Part shown: positions 1 through 5,018 of the stretch, one piece after another
Position numbering within the stretch: position 1 is the stretch's first letter
How the letters are laid out: every line of letters begins with the position of its first letter
NCBI GenBank assembly: GCA_025924435.1
Contig: JAICIL010000326.1
Coordinates: 1 to 5,018 of the forward strand
DNA: 5,018 nucleotides
Source: Chloroflexia bacterium
Lineage (GTDB): Bacteria; Chloroflexota; Chloroflexia; Thermomicrobiales; JALYUS01
Direction of reading: 5' to 3'
Translations under genes and position numbers: made by a program
Notes under the pieces: model-generated
Told to the model about the DNA's origin: nothing
Seen by the model: the letters and a program-made list of their open reading frames with translations, nothing else
Databases searched by the model: none

Positions 1-6
1 GGGAAC

Positions 7-948
7 ATGGGGCGCAATGATGGCGTGGATTACTCGCAGCGGTTCGCGCGGGACTTCCCGGAGGTGACGTTCTACTCCACCGAGGGAAAGCCGGAGGTGT
101 TGGAGCGGCATATCGAAGAAGCGGACGCGGTGATCGGCGACGTGCCGGAGCGGCTGCTGGCGCGAGCCAAACGGCTGCGCTGGGTCTCGTCCACCGGCGC
201 GGGCGCGAACGGCGTCTCGACGCCCGCCTTTCGGGCGCGCCCGGAGATCGTCGCGACGACGGTCGTCGGTGTGCATGTGGCGAGCGTGCCGGAGCAGACG
301 CTGGCGATGCTCCTCGCCTTCGCGCGCCGCTTGCCGGAGCAGATCCTCAACCAGCACGGCCCGCACCGCTACTACTGGCCGACGGGCATGTTCGAGGTCG
401 AGGGTCAGACGATGGGTATCCTCGGCATGGGCCACATCGGGCAATCGCTCGCGAAGAAGGCGAGGGGGCTGGGGATGCGCGTCACGGGCTGGCGGCGCTC
501 CGGCACCCCCGCGCCGGCAGGGTTGCTCGATCGTCAATTTGCGCCCGACGACCTCCACGGCCTGCTCGCGGACGCGGACCATGTCGTCGTCACGCTGCCG
601 CTGACGGCGGAGACGCGCCACCTCATCGGCGCAGACGAGTTCGCGGCGATGAAGCGCACCGCGCACTTCTTCAACGTCGGTCGCGGCCCGATTGTGGATC
701 AGGCCGTCCTCCTCGCCGCCCTCACGGACGGCACCATCGCGGGCGCGGGCATTGACGTCACCGACCCCGAACCCCTGCCGCCGGACGACCCGCTCTGGGA
801 TGCGCCGAACCTCATCCTGCTCACGCACTACGGCGGCCTCACCCCCAAATACGGCCCGCGCGCCTACGCCATCCTCAGCGAAAACCTCCGCCGCTTCCTC
901 GACGGCGAGGAATTGCTGAATGTCGTGGACAAACAGCGGGGCTACTAA
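7..948 (+). CDS. D-2-hydroxyacid dehydrogenase, NAD(P)-dependent (5' end possibly beyond window)
   Basis: This is a D-isomer-specific 2-hydroxyacid dehydrogenase, a cytoplasmic enzyme interconverting 2-oxoacids and D-2-hydroxyacids with NAD(P)H. Residue numbers assume the ATG at base 7. The dinucleotide-binding Rossmann loop GMGHIG is at residues 140-145. The catalytic set is intact: Arg226 in NVGRG, Glu255 in DPEPL, and His274 in LLTHYGG, where the usual Thr-Pro before the His is replaced by Leu-Thr. The length of 313 is close to the family's usual 310-330. However, the hydrophobic first beta strand expected at the N-terminus is missing, bases 1-6 continue the frame without a stop, and no ribosome-binding site is visible. 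The true start therefore probably lies left of the window. Substrate cannot be read from the sequence; glyoxylate/hydroxypyruvate reductase-like or phosphoglycerate dehydrogenase-like activity are both possible, though no C-terminal ACT domain is present. Confidence 0.9.
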   Translation: MGRNDGVDYSQRFARDFPEVTFYSTEGKPEVLERHIEEADAVIGDVPERLLARAKRLRWVSSTGAGANGVSTPAFRARPEIVATTVVGVHVASVPEQTLAMLLAFARRLPEQILNQHGPHRYYWPTGMFEVEGQTMGILGMGHIGQSLAKKARGLGMRVTGWRRSGTPAPAGLLDRQFAPDDLHGLLADADHVVVTLPLTAETRHLIGADEFAAMKRTAHFFNVGRGPIVDQAVLLAALTDGTIAGAGIDVTDPEPLPPDDPLWDAPNLILLTHYGGLTPKYGPRAYAILSENLRRFLDGEELLNVVDKQRGY

Positions 949-958
949 GAGAATGGCC

Positions 959-1085
959 GAACCGCCAAGACGCCAAGACGCCAAGAGCGCCAAGGGGAAG
1001 CGCGAGAGGAAATTGGGGGAAGAGACAGACATTCGTGATCGCTGTTCCATGGCACTTCTTGGCGCTCTTGGCGTCTTGGCGGTTC
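959..1085. repeat. Intergenic inverted-repeat element with short tandem units
   Basis: The gap between the dehydrogenase and the peptidase holds two arms of a tandem motif, roughly CGCCAAGA. The left arm (959-994) carries four CCAAG cores and the right arm (1058-1085) carries three in reverse complement. Bases 971-994 pair perfectly with 1058-1081 (24 bp). With the register slipped by one 8-base unit, 959-977 pairs with 1067-1085 (19 bp). The 63-base middle shows no obvious structure. Transcribed, it would fold into a long hairpin upstream of the peptidase start. Elements of this look recur between genes in many GC-rich bacterial genomes and are often mis-called as small proteins; that similarity is from memory, not a search. 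No transposase is present. Confidence 0.75.
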
Positions 1086-1109
1086 AACCTTTCGAATTTC
1101 TACGCCATG

Positions 1110-1116
1110 AAGGGAG
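1110..1116 (+). promoter_or_regulatory. Ribosome-binding site of the S9 peptidase (supports GTG start)
   Basis: The sequence AAGGGAG ends six bases before the GTG at 1123. This is a good Shine-Dalgarno match at normal spacing and decides the non-ATG start. It lies 24 bases downstream of the inverted-repeat element. Confidence 0.7.
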
Positions 1117-1122
1117 ACGACT

Positions 1123-3066
1123 GTGGCCGACCGGACACCGCTCACGATTGAGGAGATCGTCACGCTCGCGCTGCCGGGGGATGCGCAGATCAGCCCGGAT
1201 GGGCGGCATGTCGCCTATACGCTCGCGGATACCGCGAAGGATGGCGCGGTGCGGCACGCGCATATCTGGCTCGCGCCGACGGACGGCTCCATGCCGCCGC
1301 GCGATCTGACCGGCGGGCCGCGCCAGGACACGACGCCCCGCTGGTCGCCGGATGGCCAGACGCTCGCCTTCCTCTCCGACCGCATCGAGGAGAACAAGCA
1401 GGGCATCTATCTCCTGCCCGTCAGCGGCGGCGAGGCGCGGCGACTCGGCGACCTGCACGGCGGCCTCGCGGAACTGGCCTGGTCGCCGGACGGCGCGACG
1501 CTCGCCGTCATCCGCACCGACCCGGAGACGGATGAGGAAAAGAAGGGCAAAGAGGAGAAAGACGACGCCTACGTCGTCGAGTCCCGGCAACACCGGAAGT
1601 ACGCCCATCTCTGGCTCGTGGACGTGGCGACCGGCGCGGCGCGGCAGTGCGGCCCGGACGATCTGCACATATGGACCGGCAACGGGTACGCGTGGTCGCC
1701 CGACGGGGCGCGCATCGCCGTCGTCGGCAGCGCCAAGCCGGGCTGGGCGCACGGCTTCGGCGGCACGGCGCTGCGTCTCCTCTCCGTCGCGGACGGCACG
1801 GCGAGGGAGATCGCGGGCAGTTACGGCACGCCGAGCAGCCCGAGTTGGTCGCCGGACGGGACGACCCTCGCCTTCATCGCCCGCCCGGAGCGCGCGGCGC
1901 AGGGCGCGGGCGTGCTGATGCTCTGCGACCTCGCCTCCGGCCGCATCGAGTCGCGGCTCGCCACGCTCGAACAGGGCAAGAGCGATGTCTGCTGGCTGGA
2001 CAACCGCACGCTCCTCCTCGCGCTGCTCGACAGCACCGCGCACAACCTCCGCCGCTACGTCGTGCCGGAAGACCGGCTGAGCGAGCCGCTCGGCAACTTC
2101 CCGGCGTCGGGCGCATTTCCGGGCAATGCCTCGATCCTGATGACGGCGGACGCGGCGGGCAAGAACGTCGCCGTCGTGCGCGGGGACATGGCGCACCCGT
2201 TCGAGGTCTGGGCGGGGCCGCTCTCCGGCACAATCCGGCAGATTTCCGACCACAACGGCTGGATGGGCGAGCGGAGCATCGCGCCGTCGCGCGTTATCCA
2301 CTGGGAGGCGGCGGACGGGCGGCGGATCGCGGGCATCCTCGTCACGCCGGACCCCGCGCTGCACGGCGACGGCCCCTATCCGCTGATCGTGCAGGTGCAC
2401 GGCGGCCCGGCGGGCGTCTACGTCGAGGATTTGCAACTGACGTGGAGCCGGTGGGGCCAACTGCTCGCCGCCAATGGCTACGCGGTCATCCTCCCCAACC
2501 CGCGCGGCAGTTCGGGCCGGGGCGACCCCTTCCAGACGCTGAACTACGCCGATTGGGGCGGCAACGACATGGACGACATCCTGCGCGGCGTGGACGCCGT
2601 GATCGCCGAGGGGATCGGCGACCCGGCGCGCACCGGCATCGGCGGCTGGTCCTACGGCGGCTTCATGACGGCGTGGACGGAGAGCCAGACGACGCGGTTC
2701 AAGGCCGCCATCGTCGGCGCGGGCCTCTGCAACCTCGTCAGTTTCTACGGCACGACCGACATCCGCGACTGGCACGAGTCCCATTTCGGCGCGCCGCTGT
2801 ACGAGGACGCCGGGCGGTATTGGGACCACTCCGCGATGAAATATCTCGCCCAGGTGGCGACGCCGACGCTCATCCTCCACGGCGAGAAAGACGAGCGCGT
2901 CCCCTTCGCGCAGGGGCAGGAGTGGTTCGCCGCCCTCACCCGGCGCGGTGTGCCCGTCGAGTTCGTCGCCTTCCCGCGCGAGCCGCACGCCATCGAGGAG
3001 CGCGCCCACCAGCGCACGCTGCTCAACCGCGTCGTCGCGTGGTACGACCGGTGGGTGAAGGGGTGA
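1123..3066 (+). CDS. S9 family peptidase (prolyl oligopeptidase / acylaminoacyl peptidase type)
   Basis: This is a serine peptidase of the prolyl oligopeptidase clan, expected to trim short peptides (dipeptidyl- or acylaminoacyl-peptidase activity). With no signal peptide visible, it is probably cytoplasmic. The N-terminal half is a beta-propeller with five SPDG (WD40-like PD40) repeats starting at residues 24, 75, 121, 192 and 243. A highly charged Lys/Glu/Asp loop sits at 137-148, between the third and fourth repeats. The C-terminal alpha/beta hydrolase domain shows HGGP at 426-429, NPRGS at 459-463, DWGG at 477-480, the nucleophile Ser510 in GWSYGG, Asp590 in HGEKDERVP and His622 in REPHA. 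The length of 647 is normal for the family and the triad is complete. The GTG start is chosen for its ribosome-binding site. Exact substrate preference (X-Pro, acyl-amino acid or oligopeptide) cannot be told from motifs. Confidence 0.95.
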   Translation: MADRTPLTIEEIVTLALPGDAQISPDGRHVAYTLADTAKDGAVRHAHIWLAPTDGSMPPRDLTGGPRQDTTPRWSPDGQTLAFLSDRIEENKQGIYLLPVSGGEARRLGDLHGGLAELAWSPDGATLAVIRTDPETDEEKKGKEEKDDAYVVESRQHRKYAHLWLVDVATGAARQCGPDDLHIWTGNGYAWSPDGARIAVVGSAKPGWAHGFGGTALRLLSVADGTAREIAGSYGTPSSPSWSPDGTTLAFIARPERAAQGAGVLMLCDLASGRIESRLATLEQGKSDVCWLDNRTLLLALLDSTAHNLRRYVVPEDRLSEPLGNFPASGAFPGNASILMTADAAGKNVAVVRGDMAHPFEVWAGPLSGTIRQISDHNGWMGERSIAPSRVIHWEAADGRRIAGILVTPDPALHGDGPYPLIVQVHGGPAGVYVEDLQLTWSRWGQLLAANGYAVILPNPRGSSGRGDPFQTLNYADWGGNDMDDILRGVDAVIAEGIGDPARTGIGGWSYGGFMTAWTESQTTRFKAAIVGAGLCNLVSFYGTTDIRDWHESHFGAPLYEDAGRYWDHSAMKYLAQVATPTLILHGEKDERVPFAQGQEWFAALTRRGVPVEFVAFPREPHAIEERAHQRTLLNRVVAWYDRWVKG

Positions 3067-3079
3067 ACCTCACCCCCTG

Positions 3080-3107
3080 CCCCCTCTCCATCGCGATGGA
3101 GAGGGGG
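3080..3107. repeat. Perfect 28-base palindrome after the peptidase stop
   Basis: Two perfectly complementary 14-base arms meet at base 3093/3094, reading CCCCCTCTCCATCG and its reverse complement. A C-rich leader (3068-3079) precedes it, starting just after the peptidase stop codon. As RNA it would form a strong GC hairpin. No T-run follows, so it is not a classical intrinsic terminator, but it could still protect or end the transcript. The leader plus C-run/G-run palindrome resembles dispersed intergenic repeats of GC-rich genomes; only one copy lies in this window. Confidence 0.7.
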
Positions 3108-3167
3108 GTCGCATCGTACCGGCACGGAATCTGCGTCACCTGCGTGGACGGTTCGGGCCAACGCAAT

Positions 3168-3171
3168 GGAG
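3168..3171 (+). promoter_or_regulatory. Ribosome-binding site of the small hydrophilic protein
   Basis: GGAG lies eight bases before the ATG at 3180. A second GGAG at 3173-3176 is only three bases away. The first has the better spacing and supports translation of this short gene. Confidence 0.5.
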
Positions 3172-3179
3172 CGGAGATT

Positions 3180-3374
3180 ATGCCCAACACGAACGACAAG
3201 GACCCGAAAGGCGCGCGTGGCGGCGATAAAGGCAACGCCGATCAAGTCGGGAAGGGCGTCCAGGCCGAGAAGGGCGACGAGCGGCGCGAGTACCGCGAGC
3301 ATACCGGCATGACGCGCAAGAGCGGCCCGCATCACGGCGACCGTTCCGGCTCGGAGAGCAACGAGAAGAAATAG
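3180..3374 (+). CDS. Small, highly hydrophilic hypothetical protein (64 aa)
   Basis: I do not recognise this protein. It runs from the ATG at 3180 to the TAG at 3374, with GGAG ribosome-binding sequences just upstream. It is rich in Gly, Lys, Asp, Glu and Arg, with almost no hydrophobic residues, no membrane segment, no signal peptide and no cysteine. It has Gly-Lys/Gly-Asp steps in the first half (GARGGDKGN, GKGVQAEKGD) and ends in a Ser/Glu/Lys tail. Such composition predicts an intrinsically disordered protein and recalls small stress-induced hydrophilic proteins, but no family motif is clear. It lies 113 bases downstream of the peptidase, beyond the palindrome, so it may be transcribed alone. 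A longer open frame continues far upstream, but that part lies inside the peptidase gene in another frame and is a shadow. It could be a chance frame; the start signal and the distinct composition argue for a gene. Confidence 0.55.
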   Translation: MPNTNDKDPKGARGGDKGNADQVGKGVQAEKGDERREYREHTGMTRKSGPHHGDRSGSESNEKK

Positions 3375-3428
3375 CCCCGGCGGTTCAGCGGATCCGTGGC
3401 GGCACGGGGTTCGACCGATTCCGCCGCC

Positions 3429-3743
3429 TCAGCGTGCCGCGCCGACGAGCGCGCCCTGCTCGACGTAGGCGGGCACTTCGTAGAAACGGAATTCCGGCCG
3501 CCCGAACTTCGCGACCGCGCCACGGAAAATGTCGGAGGCGATGAAGGCGTCCATCGCCGCGCGCGTCTCCCAGACATACTGCCCGCCGTACAGCCGCCGT
3601 TCGGGATCAATGATGAATGCCTTGGATTTCAGCCCCGGCATGTCGAGGTAATACGCCTCGGCGTGCTCGCGGGCGAGATCGCGCAGCGCGTCCCAATCGG
3701 TCCCTTCCGGCATCGTAAAAACGGCGGTCATCGCGTACATCAT
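3429..3743 (-). CDS. YdhR-like small alpha/beta-barrel protein (putative monooxygenase family)
   Basis: This 104-residue protein looks like the YdhR / antibiotic-biosynthesis-monooxygenase-like dimeric alpha+beta barrel fold. Seen directly: a first strand ending in MPEGTDWDAL (residues 11-20), a helix, MPGLKSKAF (35-43), IDPER, YGGQYVWET (52-60), a helix with AMDAFIASDIFRGA, and a final strand leading to VPAYVE (90-95). That order and the MPGL...WET spacing are typical of the family. No cofactor site is expected or seen, and real catalytic activity for YdhR-type proteins is uncertain. The start is ambiguous: ATGs at 3743 and 3740 both follow the GGAGGAG at 3753-3747, with spacing of 3 and 6 bases, so 3740 is equally likely. 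The gene lies 27 bases downstream of the phosphatase on the same strand, which suggests co-transcription. Confidence 0.8.
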   Translation of the reverse strand: MMYAMTAVFTMPEGTDWDALRDLAREHAEAYYLDMPGLKSKAFIIDPERRLYGGQYVWETRAAMDAFIASDIFRGAVAKFGRPEFRFYEVPAYVEQGALVGAAR

Positions 3744-3746
3744 GTA

Positions 3747-3753
3747 CTCCTCC
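3747..3753 (-). promoter_or_regulatory. Strong ribosome-binding site of the YdhR-like gene
   Basis: On the reverse strand this reads GGAGGAG, a near-ideal Shine-Dalgarno sequence. It sits inside the 27-base gap after the phosphatase stop, so the second gene of the pair can start translation independently. Its position fits the ATG at 3740 slightly better than that at 3743. Confidence 0.65.
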
Positions 3754-3770
3754 AGATGCTCATTACATGC

Positions 3771-4367
3771 CTACGTCAGATGACCCGTCGCGGCACATGA
3801 TGTCAAGGTTAACCGCGCTCCATCGCACACGACTACAGTGACCGAACATTCCGCGATCAGGCGGCTCTGATTCACGATAAAGGAAGGATGCCATCGCTCC
3901 AGTTCCTCCTCGGAGAACGCACGGGTGAGAAAATCGGTCAACAATCCGCCATGTGTCACCGCGACAATCTCGCCGTGCGGGTCGGACCGCGCGGTGTCCC
4001 GGATGAATGACGCGAGACGCGCCCCGGCCTGCGCCGCGGAATCCCCGACTGGTGGAAGATAAGTCGGGTCGTGCGTTGTGCGCTCCCACATCGCGATGAA
4101 CTCGGCGAAAGATTGCCCCGGCACATCGCCCCAGTTCGCGCGCTCCCGCAACCGAGTATCCTCGACGACCGCGAGCCCATGCACCGCCGCGATGATTTCC
4201 GCCGTCTCCTTCGCTCGCTTGAGCGGGCTCGCATAAACCTGCGCGAGTACCCGATCCCGCAGATAGCGGGCCGTCGCCCGCGCTTGGATGCGCCCCACGT
4301 CCGAGAGCCCCGCGTCTCCGATCCCGCCATTCCTTTTCCCGTGGCGGACGAGATTAAATTTAGTCAT
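3771..4367 (-). CDS. Histidine phosphatase family protein (phosphoglycerate mutase-like)
   Basis: This is a branch-1 histidine phosphatase, a cytoplasmic enzyme that removes or transfers phosphate through a phosphohistidine intermediate. Numbered from the ATG at 4367 (198 residues), the RHG signature is at 8-10 with His9 as nucleophile. The second phosphate-binding Arg is Arg51 in ASPLKRAKETAEII, the acidic residue is Glu75 in LRERANWGD, and the second catalytic His is His139 in VTHGG. RHG is followed by Lys-Arg-Asn rather than the Glu-Thr common in phosphoglycerate mutases, so a broad-specificity or small-molecule phosphatase is more likely than a glycolytic mutase. The tail is Cys-containing. 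An in-frame TTG at 4376 would add three residues; neither start has a well-spaced ribosome-binding site, as AAGG abuts the ATG directly. It is the first gene of a probable two-gene unit with the YdhR-like gene. Confidence 0.9.
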   Translation of the reverse strand: MTKFNLVRHGKRNGGIGDAGLSDVGRIQARATARYLRDRVLAQVYASPLKRAKETAEIIAAVHGLAVVEDTRLRERANWGDVPGQSFAEFIAMWERTTHDPTYLPPVGDSAAQAGARLASFIRDTARSDPHGEIVAVTHGGLLTDFLTRAFSEEELERWHPSFIVNQSRLIAECSVTVVVCDGARLTLTSCAATGHLT

Positions 4368-4415
4368 CCTTGCCAAAGGATACCACGACTACGACTGGAA
4401 ACGACGCGTCGGGTC

Positions 4416-4444
4416 ACTATGTAGAATTAGGTGCCGATTTTTAA
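4416..4444 (-). promoter_or_regulatory. Possible reverse-strand promoter for the phosphatase pair
   Basis: On the reverse strand, TTAAAA (4444-4439) and CATAGT (4421-4416) are 17 bases apart. Each matches the sigma-70 consensus at four of six positions. This would give a leader of about 40 bases before the phosphatase ATG. The match is weak, and the region's raised AT content makes such pairs likely by chance. Confidence 0.2.
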
Positions 4445-4475
4445 AACAGCGGCCGCTTGTTTTTCTCCGAATCGG
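4434..4475. promoter_or_regulatory. Nested dyad in the divergent intergenic region (possible operator)
   Basis: Two nearly concentric inverted repeats lie between the divergent genes. The outer pair is CCGATT (4434-4439) with AATCGG (4470-4475). The inner pair is AAAACA (4443-4448) with TGTTTT (4458-4463), flanking the self-complementary GCGGCCGC (4449-4456), with one unpaired T at 4457. The dyad overlaps the proposed -35 hexamers of both outward promoters. Its position between two start sites favours a repressor or activator site over a terminator, but the A-run/T-run flanking a GC core also resembles a bidirectional terminator. Confidence 0.4.
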
Positions 4476-4484
4476 GTGTATGCT
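4457..4484 (+). promoter_or_regulatory. Possible sigma-70 type promoter for the Rieske gene
   Basis: TTGTTT (4457-4462) and TATGCT (4479-4484) are separated by 16 bases, with TG just before the -10 hexamer. They match the consensus at three and four of six positions. Transcription would begin near 4491, about 30 bases before the ATG. The -35 lies inside the nested dyad. Confidence 0.35.
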
Positions 4485-4510
4485 GAAGTCATCGAACGCG
4501 AGTCTATAAC

Positions 4511-4516
4511 GGAGGT
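4511..4516 (+). promoter_or_regulatory. Ribosome-binding site of the Rieske gene
   Basis: GGAGGT ends five bases before the ATG at 4522. This is a near-perfect Shine-Dalgarno sequence that fixes the start of the Rieske gene. Confidence 0.75.
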
Positions 4517-4521
4517 GCCCC

Positions 4522-5018
4522 ATGGCGACGACCACGACCCGCGCAACCGGACGCAGCGTGGCGGATGACGGTTTCGTGCGCGCGGCGAGCCTGCGCGATC
4601 TGGAGGCGCGCGGGCAGCGCGTCGTCAAGGTGGGCGAGCGGCAGGTGCTGCTCCTCATGCACGAGGGCGAGGTGCGCGCGCTGGACAATCGCTGCCCGCA
4701 CATGGGCTATCCGCTCTCGAAAGCGACGATCACGGCGGGTGTCTTGCGCTGCCACTGGCACCACTGGCGCTTCGACCTCTGCTCCGGCGGCTGCTTCACG
4801 GGCGGCGGGGACGATGTGCCCGTCTTTTCGGTCGAGGTACGCGGCGACGACATCTACGTCTCGCCGACGCCGGTGGAAACCTTCTACCACGCGCGGGCGG
4901 AAAAGGGGTACGCCGACCTCGCGCAGGGGATGGAGGAGCGCAACACGTTCCTGATCGCCAAAGCAATTGCGAACTTGCTCGCGGCGCGCGAGACGATACC
5001 GGCGGTGATCGCCCGCAC
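4522..5018 (+). CDS. Rieske [2Fe-2S] domain protein, 3' end beyond window
   Basis: The frame starts at the ATG after GGAGGT and stays open to the window's end, giving 165 complete residues and no stop. Residues 18-114 form a Rieske iron-sulfur domain. The ligands are Cys58 and His60 in CPHMGYPL, and Cys77 and His80 in CHWHHW, with 16 residues between the two pairs as in the C-x-H...C-x-x-H family rule. The domain most likely passes electrons in an oxidoreductase. It has no leading membrane anchor or Tat signal, unlike cytochrome bc-type Rieske proteins, so it is probably cytoplasmic. After the domain, a predicted helical stretch (about 128-157, including MEERNTFLIAKAIANLL) begins a further region I do not recognise. 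A ferredoxin of about 110 residues would already have ended, so this is a fusion. A ring-hydroxylating oxygenase alpha subunit is possible, but its mononuclear iron site would lie outside the window. Confidence 0.85.
   Translation, partial: MATTTTRATGRSVADDGFVRAASLRDLEARGQRVVKVGERQVLLLMHEGEVRALDNRCPHMGYPLSKATITAGVLRCHWHHWRFDLCSGGCFTGGGDDVPVFSVEVRGDDIYVSPTPVETFYHARAEKGYADLAQGMEERNTFLIAKAIANLLAARETIPAVIAR

Noticed and set aside
959..994. Tandem CCAAG units as a CRISPR-like array
   Set aside because: Units are only 8-9 bases with no unique spacers, and the arms are inverted relative to each other.
875..1309. Small open frames on both strands across the inverted-repeat element
   Set aside because: They translate the repeat units (RQDAKSAKK- and LGALGVLAV-like strings), a well-known type of spurious protein call, and they overlap the real dehydrogenase or peptidase genes.
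1084..3009. 641-residue open frame on the reverse strand opposite the S9 peptidase
   Set aside because: Its translation is dominated by Arg, Ala, Val, Asp and Glu with no recognisable motif. Long antisense frames arise readily opposite GC-rich genes with biased third codon positions. The forward strand encodes an intact peptidase with all catalytic motifs.
1647..3374. 575-residue forward open frame spanning the peptidase's second half and the small protein
   Set aside because: Up to 3066 it overlaps the real peptidase in another frame and is Arg/Ala/Gly-rich shadow sequence. Only the last 64 codons, with their own ribosome-binding site, are plausible as a gene.
3398..3428. GGCGGC / GCCGCC inverted repeat between the convergent genes as a bidirectional terminator
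   Set aside because: The stem is only six bases with a 19-base loop and no T-run on either side. In such GC-rich DNA this is expected by chance.
3396..3800. 134-residue forward open frame over the YdhR-like gene
   Set aside because: It lies antisense to a recognisable gene with a strong ribosome-binding site and shows no family features itself.
4505..4510. TATAAC as the -10 box of the Rieske gene
   Set aside because: It matches the consensus well but directly abuts the ribosome-binding site, so transcription would begin inside or after GGAGGT. No good -35 lies at the right distance.
4504..4890. 128-residue reverse frame over the start of the Rieske gene
   Set aside because: It is antisense to the Rieske domain, whose iron-sulfur ligands and ribosome-binding site are clear.

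Overview
The window is GC-rich with strongly GC-biased third codon positions, so long spurious open frames occur on both strands. It reads as an ordinary chromosomal stretch of a free-living, probably aerobic bacterium. Two dispersed-looking intergenic repeats and the style of the S9 peptidase fit Chloroflexota (Thermomicrobia-like) or a similar GC-rich phylum. That placement is inference from style, not from a marker gene.

Layout: a D-2-hydroxyacid dehydrogenase runs forward from the left edge and may be missing its first residues. A 174-base gap follows, holding an inverted-repeat element built of 8-9-base tandem units. Next comes a complete forward S9-family serine peptidase (GTG start, five SPDG beta-propeller repeats, intact Ser/Asp/His triad). 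After its stop lies a perfect 28-base palindrome, then a small forward gene for a 64-residue, very hydrophilic, unrecognised protein. Two reverse-strand genes converge on it: a histidine phosphatase, and downstream of it a YdhR-like small alpha/beta-barrel protein. These two are probably co-transcribed, with a 27-base gap and a strong ribosome-binding site in between. A divergent intergenic region of about 150 bases, AT-richer than its surroundings, separates the phosphatase from a forward Rieske [2Fe-2S] protein that is cut by the right edge.

The genes do not form one obvious pathway. The dehydrogenase, peptidase and phosphatase are general metabolic or housekeeping types. The parts least explained by known families are the small hydrophilic protein, the region beyond the Rieske domain, the two intergenic repeat elements, and the nested dyad in the divergent promoter region. 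I saw no RNA gene, CRISPR array, insertion sequence, phage gene or defence system, and no convincing evidence of a wholly new system.
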